Below are positions 1-10,929 of a DNA stretch of 64,000 bases, in pieces. Made by a program: the position numbers and the translations under genes. Every line of letters begins with the position of its first letter. Positions within the stretch are counted from its first letter, which is position 1. Below the pieces are notes generated by a model, which was not told where the DNA came from, did not search any database, and saw only the letters and a list, made by a program, of their open reading frames with translations. The stretch is from NCBI RefSeq assembly GCF_902362185.1, contig NC_044498.1:12634065-12698064 (forward strand). The letters are read 5' to 3'. The DNA is from Chanos chanos (lineage: Eukaryota; Chordata; Actinopteri; Gonorynchiformes; Chanidae).

Positions 1-717
1 AGTTTTTTCTCTGACTTGAACATTAAGCATGTACAAATGAGCACTATATATTGTTTAAAAATATAAGTATACTTTTTGTACTTTATATGTATATTCAGTT
101 TTTACACATATTACTAAACTCTTTCCAATTAAACATCTAATACTACATCTAAAAATGCAACTCCTAAAATGCAAAGAGAAAATTTGACATGATCATGTAC
201 TGTACCTTTAACTGTACTCGAGTAGCGTTGTGGGTAATTGTGTTCTTTTTTACTCTATATTTTGATTGGTTAAAAACACCAAGATGCCTTCCCATTTTAA
301 CACGTGGTTTAAAGACGCTTCATATGGCGCGGAGTTGGCGTTACCGTATAACTTTTTAATGGCGCTTGTCATTGTATGTATTTGAAATGGTCATGTCCAC
401 GTAGATCCCCGGTTTAAAGCTTTACGAACAGTATGATCATTACAGAAAAGCGGAACTTTTACATGTTTTAGTTGTGCTGATATCGTCGGGGTAAGTTAAA
501 AGCTGGCATCATCTTCTCAGCGACTTTATGAGGATACCATACTAGATGTTTCCCGGGGTGCACCGTGTCCCTCCGTAGTGTTCTTTTACGAAGTTTTTAA
601 CAGATTGAAGTGATGTGTTTCTTGACTTTTCCGGGAGGTTAGTGTGATATCAGTAGTTCTTTGGCAGTTCTTTCAAACCAGCTAAAACAGTGTCTGCTCT
701 ATTCAGAGATTTCAGCG
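1..717 (+). promoter_or_regulatory. 5' flank and 5' UTR of orc2
   Basis: No gene is visible here apart from the orc2 5' UTR. The first 300 bases are AT-rich, and composition becomes more GC-rich between about 300 and 620, as expected of a TATA-less housekeeping promoter. The transcription start is not visible. A non-coding first exon could exist, because the bases just before the start codon (ctattcag at 696-703) resemble an acceptor. Confidence 0.4.
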
Positions 718-3379
718 ATGCGCCCACAGAAACACACCGATTCCGGGGTCCTGGAGGTTCGGTTCGTGGGAGATGGAGATGTGTTGGACCACATTGTCGA
801 TAAACATGAGGGTATCTAACGCATAAAGATGTTCCTCTATTCCTGCAATTCCTGTTGTGGTGGCTCCTAGCTTGTAAACAAACGCAACACGCAGCATCAC
901 TGAATATCAAGAGATGATACATGAAACCTGATGTTATTAATGTAAATGACGACCTCTACTACAGGGATGTTGTCCCTCGCATTGTACTGTGATGCACAAT
1001 ACAGCGATACTGTTCTAACAGCCTATAAGTTGCTTATTTTCAGGTAGGCTATTTACTCTTTCATTCCCATTTGAAAGGTGTGAAAGTGGCCCATGGGTCT
1101 GTACAGACACTGGTGAACCTTGAAACTCCCAAAAAACTGCAGTCAAAGGTTAAAGAGGTGGAGGAAGAAGATGAGGTTTTCAATGAGGAAAACTATGTTG
1201 AGGCCCTGGGTACTGGAGCAGAAGGTAAAAAGATTGATTTAGAGTTAATATAGAATAACACCTGTGTTAATACTTCAAGAAACAGTTTCATTACCCACTG
1301 TTATTTTTTGTGTTCATGTTAACAGTGCAGCCGAGTAAACATCATTACATTACATTACATTTACTAAGCTGACGTTAAATAAACGTAATGTAACTAATAC
1401 TCATTTTTTGTGATGTGAAATTTGTTTGATTCCTATACTATTTAGATGGAGCAGAAAATGGATCTGGTGCTGCTGGAGCGACAGTGTTCACTTTTCAAAC
1501 CATCAAACGCTCCAATAAGATGGCTCAGATGGGTGAGTGTATGCAGGTGAAGCATCCTGCTCAGTCAATAATTGAGGGCCTTTCTTATCAGTCCATCATG
1601 TGTAAAATATCTTGCAGATATTTTTCCATTTTAATTTTAGTGAAATTCACCTGCTCATCCTGTTATTTAATAACTCTCTTACTGAAGTGTTAATGACTGT
1701 TGACGTTGATGGCGATTATGAACTGTAATGCATTTTGTATTAGTGTTATTCTTTCTGTGTACTGGAAATCTCAGAAATTCATTTATCCTCACCACACAGG
1801 GGTTTACATTTCTTAATACTTCTGTGTCTTTGCCCTCAGCGTCTGAGTGGGCACGCACCCCGGGGAAGAGTGTCACCTTCAGCACCCCCGACACAGAAGA
1901 GGAGCCCTTGAGCTCACCCCGTGCCTCCAAGAGTCAGTCTAGATCTGTCTCTTCTTTAATAATTTGTGTTGTGTTTGCCTACACACAGTGTGGTTATCCA
2001 GAATTTCTTTCATCTGGTGGAGTAGATTATCGCATCAATGATTTTGTCACGTTTTACAGCAAACTTATTTTATGCTCCAATTACAAATTTATGTTTCAAG
2101 CATTTTTCTGACACTTTGACAATTCCTGTGATGGACCACCAGGAGACCTTCAGGAAATCTTGTTTAGAAGTTATTGTCAGAAGATTCATGAATGTGTCAT
2201 ATCAAACAGCGATTAATAGGGAAAATTATGTTTGAAGAATAGTCTTTTAAAAGTACTTTGCACTCAAGTTCTTAGCTCATGAGCTCTTCATAGTATTATG
2301 GTATTGATAAACAGTCAAAGGTATCATTTTCACTCTCTTAACCTTCAAGGGTCTGCCAGTCAAAGCAAGACTCCTCAGAAGACTCCCCAAAAGGTATGAA
2401 TCTTTTTTTTTTTTTTTTTTTTAGAAAACATTATGGTTCGCCCAGGTTAAACTCTCCCATCTGTAACTTCTCTTTACCTGCTTCTCTCCAGGGAAAGAAG
2501 GTGCAGTTTGTCTCAACTACCCCCCACAGACTGAGAAAGAGACTTATAGGTGCGCTGGTCCTTCTTTACAGAAAAATAAATGTTTGAGAACAAATTTTGT
2601 GCCTTCTGACCTGTTTACATTTCTAATTACTCCCTATTTGCCTATTTAGCTCCCAACCTGAAGTCAGACAGTGACAGTGACTTCTCCCCCTCCAATTCGG
2701 AGGAAGAAGACGATGATGAAGAGGTAGAGGAGAAAGTTTTGAAAACAGAAACACCACAGAAAACTCCCAGCAAGACATCTGCAGCTGCAGCAGCACTCTA
2801 TAAGACCCCAGCCAAGAAGACCAAGAAAGCTCCAGAGGTAAACATTTCTGAAGGGACATGAGAGTGTGTGACAGAAATGGAGAGTAAATGAGCCATAAGA
2901 TTTGTTTAGTCACATTTAAGAAATGTGTTAAATGTGTCAAAATGTACAGCATGTGTTTCAATGTCTCTCTTCTCTGTTAGGCCAACCTGGTGGAAGAATA
3001 CTTTGAAGCCCATAGCAGTTCCAAGGTGCTCACGTCTGATCGGACCCTCCAAAGACTCCAGACCCCCAAACTGGATAGGGTCAGTTGAGCTCAACCGATC
3101 AGTTAAATAATCAGTTAACTATGGAGTAGTTCATTAATTAGGTCATCTACAAAAATGACATGCTGTGCATCATTGGTTGTGTAATGTGACTGTAATAGGG
3201 ATTTTAATAAGGATTTATTTTTGTGAGACAGGATATTTCATAATTTGGTGTTCTTTAATTTTACAGGAAACCCTGCTCAGGCTTTTGGATGGAAAACCTT
3301 CTTGTTATTCAGATGAAATTAATGAACTGAACAAAAAGCATGAGAAACACTTCAGCAAGTGGATGCTACAGTTGCAGTT

Positions 3380-3414
<35 letters not shown>

Positions 3415-3420
3415 CTTTTA

Positions 3421-3510
<90 letters not shown>

Positions 3511-3727
3511 AAATATTTGTATAACAAATAAAAACTAACTTTAACTCTGTTTATTTGCACGTATTTTCAGGTTGGGCTTTAACATTCTGCTGTATGGTCT
3601 TGGCTCGAAAAAGAGTCTGTTGGAGAGGTTTCGCATTGCCATGCTGGCTGACTGCTTCCACCTAGTGGTCAATGGCTTCTTCCCAAGCATCACGCTGAAA
3701 TCGGTCAGTAACATCCCCCCCCCCCCC

Positions 3728-3783
<56 letters not shown>

Positions 3784-6700
3784 TACATACATACATTTAC
3801 AATGCATCATAATTTTGCAAGAACCCTAACCTCATCATCCAAAGACATCACAAAACTTACCACCGCATTATACAAGGCTGTTGATTTCTGTGGTGCTGTC
3901 TAATAGCAATTCTCTCATGTCTTATACAGATTTTGAACGCTATCACTGGTGAGGTACTGGAACATCAAGGCAGTTTTCGGACACCTATGGATCAGATAGA
4001 CTTCATTACAAAGACTCTCAAAGAAGGTAATAGTGAGACATATAAAATTGTGTATGTTTTGTATGTGTACATGCAACAGCTTACTGTAATTCTTTACATT
4101 ATCTTGTACTTTGCACTGCTCTGTATATGTTGTTAAAGAAACAACGTGGTATGTGTATTACACATTTTTGTCTTCCTCATTTCTGCCAGACCCGGACACC
4201 CACATCTACCTGATCATTCATAACATTGATGGCCCAATGCTCCGTGGCGAGAAGACCCAGCAGGCACTGGGGCAGCTTGCCTCTATCCCCAACCTGCACC
4301 TGCTGGCTTCCATCGACCACATCAATGCCCCACTTGGTATGCTCTGAGACAGTCACATCAAATGTAGTGAAAGATTAGGTAGAGAGTTAGAGTGTCTGTG
4401 TGTGTGTGTGCATACGATATCAAATAGTAGTAAGTCAGAGACAAATGAGCAGATACTGGGACTTCTGATATACAGCTTGCGGTATATTTTTGAAGACATT
4501 TCATCCAAAACAACGCTCCCCTGTTTAGCTGAGTAGAGGGAAATTCCTTGGCATTCTCAAGTAGACTACGTAGACCGAGTCTTGACTTGAGGACTTAGTC
4601 CTCCTATGTTGGGCTATGCATTTATAGAGCAGTTCTCTGAATTTCTGCATTCCTCATTGCACTGGACAATGTATATTTCATTGCTCCCCTTGTGTCTGGA
4701 TGTATAGTCTTTTAGGTATACAAGTTTCCACTAATTGTCACTGGGTTTGAAATACACAGGCATGCAATGTTTGTTGAAAATGCTCCTGAGTATCTCAGAT
4801 GTTCCAGCCACATAGTGTGTAATGGTGTTGTTCTGCCTGCTCAGGCGTCTCCCCTCCGTCTGTACCTCTGGCGTTCCTGCTGGACCTCGTTGCTGTTTTG
4901 ACAAAAGCCCAGTCTGGGTGGCCACAAGCTGTCAAAGCTTCTCTGAAATGTTTGCGCTCCTTGTCTTTGGACTCGGTGCTTCTTGGCACATTCTCAGACC
5001 AGTGGTGTAGACTTCTAATGACCCCATGCCTGTGTTTCAGTGGGTGATGGGAATCCAAAAGCAAATGCTGATCAGTGTGTGAGTAGGTTTCTTGTAGACT
5101 TCAAACGGATAGTTTCAACTGTAGGTGGTACACATGTAAACAGCGATGTGACGTCATAGGACTCCATGGTCTCTTGTCTCAATTCTCAAACCTTATTGAT
5201 GAAATCCAGGGAGATTTTGATATAATGTATAACATAGTCAACTAAGGGAGCGAGGACAGTAGATCAATATGTCACAGTGTTTATGCTGCTGATAGCTGGC
5301 CTGAGAGGGGCTCCTTTCTTGTGTATTTTAGGGAGTCCATTTAGGTGACTTCACTGGGGTAAGACAGCGACACAAGGCAGGAGTCTATGACCTTATTGTT
5401 CTATCTGTTGGTGGGATTCCTCCTTTGTGTTTCATATGTATTGCCGATTCAGACTATGTTAAAATATCTGACAATATCTTCAAGATTATGATACAAGTTC
5501 ACTCTGATGTTGTATCGTCTGATGTGTTCTGATGTATTCCTCATATTTGTGTTTTTAATGTGTGAACAGTCATACATATACTTATACATAAGTTTCCTTC
5601 TGACAATTCATACCTAAATTTATATGTAAATTTCTTGAATAGCAGCTGTTTCTTGAATGTCAACTGTGTTTTTAGCGTGGGACCAGTCTAAGATGAGCTT
5701 ATTTAACTGGCTCTGGTATGAGACCACCTCCTACCTGCCGTACTCAGAGGAGACCTCCTATGAGAACTCTCTCCTGGTCCAGCAGACTGGAGCCTTGGCT
5801 CTCAGCTCCCTCACACATGTCCTGCGCAGCCTCACGCCCAATGCCAGGTACAGCTGACCATCTTCTCTGCTAGAGCCACCTCACAATAACTTTTCTTTCC
5901 TCAGAATCATGCTAACAATAGCTTCGTTACCTAGGGTTTACCCAGCTGAAGCTTTGAGAGTACAAGCAGATGTTAGATCACTTGTTTTCCCCTTTGCACT
6001 GGACAGTAAACACAAACTACACTGCAAGCTATTTATTATACATTTGTCGCTGCTCTCTAACGTGCCAAAAGAAAATGGTAACTTTGACCTGTTAACATTA
6101 ACCTCATGTTTAGTCAAAGCCTTATCAGTAATTTACACTGACATTTGGTGAATGTTTTGGAAAATTACAGGGTTTTTCATGTGTGTTATTCACTCTGTGT
6201 GTGGTCTCTTCTTCTAGAGGGATCTTTAGACTGTTGGCAGAATTTCAGTTGGAGAACAAAGACAATCCTTCATATACAGGCAAGTCACACTCAGACAGAG
6301 CAAACAGATTCCTCAGTCCTCTCTCCTTCATCCACAGTGCCTTATTTCACATTTCATTTCAAGGTTCGATCAACACCTTATTCCACACATTCAATAGAGT
6401 AACAATATCGATCCAGCTACATGAAGCACGGTTGCCCTTTGAAACCTATATAAAGAGGCTTTTCTCTTCATAGGTTTGTCTTTCCAAGATTTTTACCAGC
6501 GCTGTCGTGAAGCTTTCCTGGTGAACAGTGATATCACACTGCGAACACAACTGACAGAATTTAGAGATCACAAGCTCATCCGCACCAAGAAGGTGAGAAA
6601 TATGATCTGAATTGTATATTGTTGTAATGTCTTTACAGTCTTGGTATATTTTGGTGATATTATCTGAAAATCTAAAAGCTATCAGAACTATCTCATATCT

Positions 6701-6867
6701 TCTTCTAATTTGTTTGTTCACAGCTGCAGAATCCAGTTTGGTTCCATTACAGTTAAAATATTTTTTTGTTCTTATCATTGTAGGGTGCTGATGGGGTTGA
6801 ATACCTTCTTATCCCTGTGGATACAGGAACTCTCACTGACTTCCTGGAGAAAGAGAATGCAGAGTGA
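718..6867 (+). CDS. orc2: Origin recognition complex subunit 2
   Basis: Sixteen coding exons were placed by phase: 718-811, 1078-1224, 1446-1532, 1840-1932, 2350-2393, 2492-2549, 2650-2837, 2981-3079, 3267-3376, 3571-3703, 3930-4026, 4190-4336, 5676-5847, 6218-6279, 6474-6592, 6784-6867. Together they give 577 aa, the same length as human ORC2. The first exon carries [15 protein letters not shown], matching the human N-terminus. Exons 2-8 encode the acidic, Ser/Lys-rich linker. From exon 9 comes the AAA+-like core ([12 protein letters not shown], then [13 protein letters not shown]), and last the winged-helix C-terminus ([20 protein letters not shown]). ORC2 is a core subunit of the six-subunit complex that marks nuclear replication origins and loads MCM. 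It lies tail to tail with cfap410. Oddities are a donor touching a microsatellite after exon 9, a GC donor after exon 14, and a retroelement in the 1.3-kb intron 12. Confidence 0.97.
3382..3505. repeat. (GT)n then (TA)n compound microsatellite
   Basis: About 15 GT units (3382-3412) are followed, after a short spacer, by about 40 TA units (3425-3505). The array sits in orc2 intron 9 and begins five bases after the donor dinucleotide at 3377. Apparent reading frames across it are low-complexity artefacts. Confidence 0.97.
3715..3794. repeat. Poly-C / (AC)n / (CATA)n microsatellite
   Basis: A C-run (3715-3730), about 24 AC units (3731-3779) and a short CATA stretch lie in orc2 intron 10, starting some 11 bases after the donor of exon 10 at 3704. 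Confidence 0.97.
4440..5470 (-). mobile_element. Penelope-like retroelement fragment in orc2 intron 12
   Basis: Read on the minus strand, several phrases typical of fish Penelope-like elements appear in order: [25 protein letters not shown] (the first catalytic Asp motif of the reverse transcriptase), [31 protein letters not shown] and [20 protein letters not shown] degraded stretch follows where the GIY-YIG endonuclease normally lies. The copy is partial, with part of the reverse transcriptase missing, and it is broken in several places, so it is not active. It runs antisense to orc2. Its ends were not resolved to the base. A LINE origin is less likely because the LPKIHK and DSHHPLEH-type motifs are Penelope hallmarks. 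Confidence 0.75.
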
Positions 6868-7172
6868 AGAATCCTGTTCCTCTGAAACCTTCCGTTTCTT
6901 TCAGTGTTTCTTGGTACAGAATGCACCGGATAAGTGAAATGTATGTGACACAAACATACCAGATATTTCCTCCACTTGCCTAGACTGAGTCATCTGAACC
7001 ACTCGTCCCAATCGCACTATGAATGGACAACTCCAGTGAAATGAGATGCATACACAATGTTACTGGATTTTTTTTTTAGCGTTCAGAACAAGTAGCACTT
7101 CAAAACTACGGCTTTGGAAACCTACCCAGGAACATTTATCTAAATGTAACCTGAGCAAGGATTGTATCTCCA

Positions 7173-7178
7173 TTTATT
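7173..7178 (-). terminator. Possible cfap410 polyadenylation signal
   Basis: TTTATT on the plus strand reads AATAAA on the minus strand, about 630 bases past the cfap410 stop. It lies eight bases from the orc2 signal of the opposite strand, so the two convergent transcripts may overlap. A shorter cfap410 3' UTR using a variant signal cannot be excluded. Confidence 0.4.
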
Positions 7179-7185
7179 GATGATT

Positions 7186-7191
7186 AATAAA
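7186..7191 (+). terminator. orc2 polyadenylation signal
   Basis: AATAAA lies about 320 bases after the orc2 stop codon. It is the first canonical signal after the stop, so it is the likely 3' end. Confidence 0.7.
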
Positions 7192-7807
7192 GAAAAAAAT
7201 GTGCATTTCTGTTTATACATAGAAAAATACATTCATATCTTTTTTTTTTTTAAATCGTGAACTATAAGTCATTGCAACGCCATACAAAGGCCTCAACAAG
7301 GAACCTTATAAAAGCACAAAATCAGGCAACCTGGTAACTGTTTGATTTGACACATTAAAGCAATTGTGACAATAATGTGCAGGTGAAATGTATGTGTGCA
7401 TATCACTCATCTCTACCCTGTCATGTGTTTGCAATGAAGGCAGAATGACAGAGCTGACAGTATTCAGCAACAAGCATGGTGGATGGGGGGGGGGGTGGGG
7501 GGTGTTTCAGACATGTAAAACCAAAATGCATGTGAGTTGCTTTATATCTACGCATCTGGAACAAGCAAACCTGACTTAATATTCAAACAAAAAAAGGCCA
7601 GGTTATCTGCTTTGAGACACTAGTAGTTATTACTTTCCAATTATAACCCTGTGGTCAAGTTTGCTGATGGCTTTAAGGTACCATCTGCTTGTACGGTAGC
7701 TCTGGTCTGAGGTTGATTAATTTTGTCCGTTCTTATTTGTAGTCTTTAGTTATCATAAAGTGTGCTGTCATCTGTCTGGTTGACATTATTCGGTCAAGGT
7801 GGCATGA

Positions 7808-10115
7808 TCACTGCTGTGTGATGGCAGCTTTCTCTTTCTGTCGATGTCGTGCTCTCAGCTTGGTCTCTGTTGCTGTTTGAACCAGTTTCAGCTCCTCCTC
7901 ATCCAAGTCCTTCAGTAGCAGTAGTACAGCCTCCAGTGTATGGCTCTACATAAGAACCAGATATTGAGAAAATGTTATCCTTCCAAGACTATATTTACTT
8001 CCACACTGTACAAAACAATGTTTTCCTCCTGCATTGAGCACAACGATAATAGGCCTTTTTAATTTCCTGAATCACTGTTATCAAACAGCAAATGTAGGTT
8101 TTTGGCCGCGTAATCAGGTAGCATTGATTAAGTTGCAAGACTACCACTTTTGACCTAAGAACTGTTGGGATATCATATTCTGACTAAGCAGTCATGAAAA
8201 CTTACATCCCAACCTAATTCCGCTACTTTATCTGTGACATTATAGGAATGCGATGTGCTCATCACTTCATTATACTGCATATCACTTCATAAACCGAAAT
8301 TTTGTTTATGCGTCTGGACTGACCTTTCTTCGTCTGGCTCCCCCAGACTCCCGTGGAGAGGAAAAAGATGGGAACTTATCTCTGGGTAATGGCTTCATCC
8401 CTAACTGGGCACGTATTTTGCTGAGAGATGAAAAACTGTTAAATTACCAAGATCCAACTAAAACTTTAAAAAAAAAAAAGGCTCTGCAATGCAAGAACAT
8501 TAACTGAAAGTGTTTTGTTTGTTTTACATTTTAATTTTGCATGCATGTGTGTTGGTGACAAGAATATTTCATTAGCATGTAATTAGTCTGAATGAATAAG
8601 TGGCAGTGAAAGGAGTCGGTGACAACGCAGTACGTACTTGGTCTCCTCCATACTGTAATTGAGGGGGTCGTTCTCAGAGTCTGCCTCTGTGAGGCCATTG
8701 GTGGAGCTGGTAGAAGCAGTGCCTGGAGGGGTGCTGATCTCCTCCCCTTCTGCCAGAGCAAGAGCAAGTTCCTCCTCTGTAACCACTGCAAAATCAGGCA
8801 TAAGCACAAACAACAATACTAACTCCTGAGCAGACATAACTGGTACCATAATAGACCAAGTGCTATGGTATCACATCTTATCTGTATATTATCTATTTAT
8901 TATCTTTATCTGTACTCTTAGAGGCCACGGTCCAACTGCAATGAACCCCTATCTACAATCTACAAATGGGTCTAATTCCATGGTTACTTTTGGCATAGGT
9001 AGTGCATTCTCAGACCCACCTTGGTTGTCCAATTTATGCAGGCCTGGCAGGGTACGGAGAACTGTTAAACGGTACTTAGCTGGATCAGCCTGACAGCATG
9101 GGTTCTCTGCCAGCCACAGAACTTTTAGGTGGGTGAGGCCCCTTAGATGACACAGTTCAGAGAGGTCCTGGATGTTGTTCCGTCTCAAATATAACTCAGT
9201 GAGATTCTGACAAGTAGATATGTGTTCCAGAGAGGAGATGTTATTGGCACTAAAATGAGAACACAAAAGACATTTAAGCTGATAATAATCATGACAACAT
9301 ATTTGTTAAATACTTCTCCAAGCACACAAAACTACAAAACTGAGCAAACTGATACAAACAGTCTTGTACAAAAATCTGCCCTTAAGCTGACAAACAGAAA
9401 ATGTCACTAGGAAAGACCAAAAGGGATTGCTTAAAAAATTCGAGCACAAGTATTTCAACGAAGTTTAAAGCTATTCTGATCTGTACACTGGGGCAAAATA
9501 TGTACAATATTCAAGACACAAAAGTTCTTGCCATCAGCTGAACCATAATACAATCACAACACATTAATAATTGCTATTAACATGTCGCAAAGTCCACCTA
9601 CCTTAGTGTTAGGACCTCAATACTTGGCATCTCTGAGAAAATGGAGATCTGATAGAAACATTGCGGATTAGAATATGCGCATTTCAACAAAATCGAACAT
9701 TTAGGACGGAGAACATGAAAAGCACGTACTTACATCGGTCAAACTGCAGCCCCTGAAATGAATGAAAACAGTGCCATTAATCAAAACCATTTTTGACGAT
9801 ACTGAAACCAACCCTTAAATTGTGTAATTATATATCTTGAGAAGGTAAATGCTGTTCAAGCGCGATAGGTGAACACTGTGTTCAGAACATATGACTTTTC
9901 CGGATAAATGGTGCATCTCACTTTTTTAGAAGACGACCATTGCTAGTTCAATTAAAGAGCAATAAATGGCGACAGATATGGTTGCATAATAAATATATCT
10001 GGCAGGGCAATCAGCTAAGAAGCCAGGAAAATACATACCAGCAATTTAATTTTTTGACGCTGTCCAGGTCCGAAGCTTTGGCTCTCGCTAGAACAAGTTT
10101 TCGAGTTAATTTCAT
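7808..10115 (-). CDS. cfap410: Cilia- and flagella-associated protein 410 (C21orf2 orthologue)
   Basis: Seven exons on the minus strand: 10115-10039, 9752-9734, 9648-9602, 9249-9020, 8785-8638, 8420-8324, 7945-7808. They encode 251 aa (human 256). The start [20 protein letters not shown] is almost identical to human. Leucine-rich repeats follow ([15 protein letters not shown], then [12 protein letters not shown]) with the LRR cap around [15 protein letters not shown]. Next come an acidic, Ser/Thr-rich middle and a conserved C-terminal helix ([15 protein letters not shown]). The human protein acts at the basal body of cilia and with NEK1 in DNA repair, and is linked to retinal and skeletal ciliopathy. 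The second exon is only 19 nt. It is convergent with orc2 and head to head with pfkl about 4 kb away. Confidence 0.96.
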
Positions 10116-10929
10116 TTTGAGCGGCTCCACAGATTGTGATACAAGATATATGTCAACAGAATTGCCAACTTGTATCAAGTTTGGTTTAAAGCATCAACCA
10201 TCACATGCTAATTTAGCAAACTAGCCAGCCTTCCTAGCAATTTTTATACAGCAAGTGCGCATGCGCTCCTGTCCTCCTGCAGCGTCTCTGGCAACAGAAT
10301 GGTTGCCACCCAATGCATTCTAAGAAACACTAGATGGAGACGCAAACCAAAAATTTTTAACCAGTCACAACCAATGTATTAGAAGTCTGCTTTGCCTTCC
10401 ATTAATCACATTTGGATTTTATGGTACGCATCAGGAATGAAATGAAATTATTAAAAGGTAATTTATAATCTTAAAATGAATTTATATCTGTTATGGTTTT
10501 CATTCAGGGTTCATTTGTGAATTTGTTAGCAGTAGCCTATCATGCGTGGGAGAGTGTTCTTCAGAAGTTTATCATTATTTGACAGCTGCCCTGCCTGTTG
10601 CTAGATATAGGGTCTCTATACCCCACCTCTAAGCCATTGTCATTTCACAGTTGGTGTGGATGACAGGTTGCATTTTTTGCACTCACTGAAACTACATTCC
10701 TCCAGGCCTGTAATCTGACCTTCAAGCCTTCATCCATGTTAAGATGATAACAGCTGAATGTTCCATTTATAGTGTACTGTGTTATGTAAAAATACTAAGC
10801 GCTATCATTGTTGTTGTTGAAAACTACATATTAAATTACAAAAGTACACATCACACAATTCCCCCTGTGTCAGAGGTTGCAGCCTGAGTTCTTGGTCTTG
10901 TTTAAATATGAATACGAATACAAAATGCT
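10116..10929. other. Intergenic, cfap410 promoter side
   Basis: No gene is seen. The first 200 bases upstream of cfap410 include a GC-richer patch (about 10250-10290) that could be its promoter. The rest is AT-rich single-copy-looking sequence. Confidence 0.4.

Larger units (their letters stand above)
6868..7807. other. Shared 3' region of convergent orc2 and cfap410
   Basis: There are no coding exons here. The stretch holds both 3' UTRs, a T-run near 7240 and a G-run at about 7484-7503 (mostly G, G-quadruplex-like on the plus strand). Confidence 0.6.

Noticed and set aside
3366-3829. Several frames over GT, TA and AC repeats
   Set aside because: They are translations of microsatellite sequence within orc2 introns.
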